Part shown: positions 34,090 to 35,283 of the stretch, one piece after another
How positions within the stretch are numbered: position 1 is the stretch's first letter
Layout of the letters: each line of letters starts with the position of its first letter
Source: Pseudomonas sp. GM49
GTDB taxonomy: Bacteria; Pseudomonadota; Gammaproteobacteria; Pseudomonadales; Pseudomonadaceae
Length of the DNA stretch: 35,283 nucleotides
Assembly (NCBI RefSeq): GCF_000282355.1
Contig: NZ_AKJL01000136.1
Coordinates: 1-35,283, forward strand
Reading direction: 5' to 3'
Made by a program: the position numbers and the translations under genes
The notes under the pieces: model-generated
What the model was told of the DNA's origin: nothing
The model's input: the letters and a program-made list of their open reading frames with translations, nothing else
The model's database searches: none

Positions 34090-35283
34090 TCGAACGTACC
34101 CTTGGCGAATGGCTCGCCTACCTTGAACAGTTGCACCCTTCAGCCATCGATATGGGGCTGGAGCGGTCGCAGCAGGTAGCGTCCCGCATGGGACTGGGCA
34201 AGCCGGCGCCTCGGGTGATTACGGTCACCGGGACCAACGGCAAGGGCTCCACCTGTGCATTTGTGGCCTCCTTGCTGCGGGCTCAGGGCTTGAACGTGGG
34301 GGTTTACAACTCCCCGCACCTGCTGCGTTACAACGAGCGGGTACAGGTCAATGGCGTCGAAGCCACGGACACCGAGCTGTGCGAGGCCTTTGCTGCGGTA
34401 GAAGCCGGGCGCGGCGACACTTCCCTGACTTACTTCGAAATGGGCACCCTGGCGGCATTCTGGCTGTTCCAGCGCTCCGGGCTCGATGCGGTGGTGCTGG
34501 AAGTCGGTCTGGGCGGGCGTCTGGACACGGTCAACGTGGTGGACGCCGACGTGGCGCTGGTCACCAGTATTGGCGTCGATCATGCGGATTACCTCGGTGA
34601 TACCCGAGAGTCCGTGGCCTTCGAAAAGGCCGGTATTTTCCGTCAGGGCGCGCCTGCGCTCTGCGGCGATCTGAATCCTCCACATCCACTGCTGGACAAG
34701 GCGCGCGAGCTCAATTGCCCGTTTTTCCTGCGTGGGCGCGATTTTGATCTCGGTATGACCGATCACAACTGGCAATGGCGCGGCGTCGATGCGCAGGGGC
34801 GTGCAGTCGAGCTGCGCGACCTGCCGCTGCTCGATCTGCCGATGGAAAACGCTGCGCTGGCGTTGCAGGCTTACTTGCTGCTCGGCTTGCCTTGGGTGGA
34901 TGCGCAGATTATCGAAGCGCTGCGGGCAACGAAGGTGGTCGGTCGCCTGGATCGCCGCGAGTTCGAGTGGCAAGGCAAACGCTTGAATCTGTTGCTGGAT
35001 GTGGGGCATAACCCGCATGCGGCGGAGTATCTGGCTCGTCGTCTGGCCGGTCGCCCGCCGGTCGGCAGGCGTCTGGCGGTGTTCGGGCTGCTGGCGGACA
35101 AAGACCTGGGTGGTGTTGTCGGCGAATTGAATGCTAGTGTCCAGCACTGGGCCGTTGCACCTCTGGATTCGCCTCGGGCGCGTTCGGTTGCGGATCTGCA
35201 CGACGCGTTGCAAGGTCTTGGTGCTTCGGTCACGTCATACGAAAGTGTGGCGGCCGCCCTGGAAGGGCAGTGCGCGCAAGCCA
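34086..35283 (+). CDS. folC: Folylpolyglutamate/dihydrofolate synthase (partial, runs off window)
   Basis: FolC adds glutamate to dihydropteroate and then to reduced folates, in an ATP-dependent step. The 399 codons present form an open frame to the window edge; the last part of the C-terminal domain is missing. The Mur-ligase-type P loop [18 protein letters not shown] (about 46-63), [15 protein letters not shown], the [12 protein letters not shown] block, [24 protein letters not shown], a basic [11 protein letters not shown] hinge and [13 protein letters not shown] at the start of the C-terminal domain are all visible. The ATG lies within the accD stop (ATGA), so translation is coupled. No frameshift is seen. 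Confidence 0.97.
   Translation, partial: MIERTLGEWLAYLEQLHPSAIDMGLERSQQVASRMGLGKPAPRVITVTGTNGKGSTCAFVASLLRAQGLNVGVYNSPHLLRYNERVQVNGVEATDTELCEAFAAVEAGRGDTSLTYFEMGTLAAFWLFQRSGLDAVVLEVGLGGRLDTVNVVDADVALVTSIGVDHADYLGDTRESVAFEKAGIFRQGAPALCGDLNPPHPLLDKARELNCPFFLRGRDFDLGMTDHNWQWRGVDAQGRAVELRDLPLLDLPMENAALALQAYLLLGLPWVDAQIIEALRATKVVGRLDRREFEWQGKRLNLLLDVGHNPHAAEYLARRLAGRPPVGRRLAVFGLLADKDLGGVVGELNASVQHWAVAPLDSPRARSVADLHDALQGLGASVTSYESVAAALEGQCAQA

Overview
The window is a 35.3 kb piece of the core chromosome of a Pseudomonas, most likely of the P. fluorescens group. Evidence for this: high G+C, the gene order uvrB / emrBA-type pump / gltX / tRNA-Ala-Glu / TetR / hydrolase / dusC / ibpA / lysR / leuC-leuD-leuB / asd / asd-like / fimV / truA / trpF / accD / folC (which I recall as also the order in P. 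aeruginosa), and the REP sequences with the GTGGGAGCGGGCTTGCTCGC core typical of fluorescent pseudomonads. No prophage, insertion sequence, integron, CRISPR array or large foreign island is visible. The one clearly accessory module is a brnT-brnA toxin-antitoxin pair near the left end.

Layout. 1-4.2 kb: a small secreted Gly/Ser-rich protein, an arylamine N-acetyltransferase, the BrnT/BrnA pair, an NCS2 purine permease with several apparent control sites, and tRNA-Asn. 4.2-11 kb: a 71-residue membrane protein, a class I aminotransferase divergent from uvrB, and a two-gene efflux system (HlyD/EmrA-type adaptor plus 14-TM DHA2 transporter). 11-13.6 kb: gltX followed by a tandemly duplicated tRNA-Ala(GGC)-tRNA-Glu(TTC) unit behind a strong promoter. 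13.6-17.3 kb: TetR regulator, alpha/beta hydrolase, hot-dog thioesterase, dusC and the small heat-shock gene ibpA with a sigma-32 promoter and a ROSE-type RNA thermometer. 17.3-20.6 kb: a soluble five-PAS GGDEF-EAL protein. 20.7-27 kb: LysR regulator divergent from leuC-leuD, a SAM methyltransferase, leuB and asd. 27-35.3 kb: an asd paralogue without the catalytic cysteine, fimV, truA, trpF, accD and the first part of folC.

How the genes work together. leuC, leuD and leuB give the isomerase and dehydrogenase steps of leucine synthesis, and the divergent LysR gene with two paired LysR-type boxes is the obvious control candidate. asd feeds the lysine/threonine/methionine branch. gltX sits beside the tRNA-Glu genes that its product charges. 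truA, dusC and the five tRNAs make a loose tRNA theme. accD and folC overlap by four bases and are certainly co-expressed.

No wholly new system is evident. The observations most worth testing are the covarying spacer hairpins in the duplicated tRNA unit, the conserved but apparently non-catalytic Asd paralogue, the paired LysR boxes, the Hfq/Crc-type site and GntR-type palindrome before the purine permease, the NtrC-like site before the aminotransferase, and the BrnTA operator. Start sites, promoters and operators were read by eye and are inferences.
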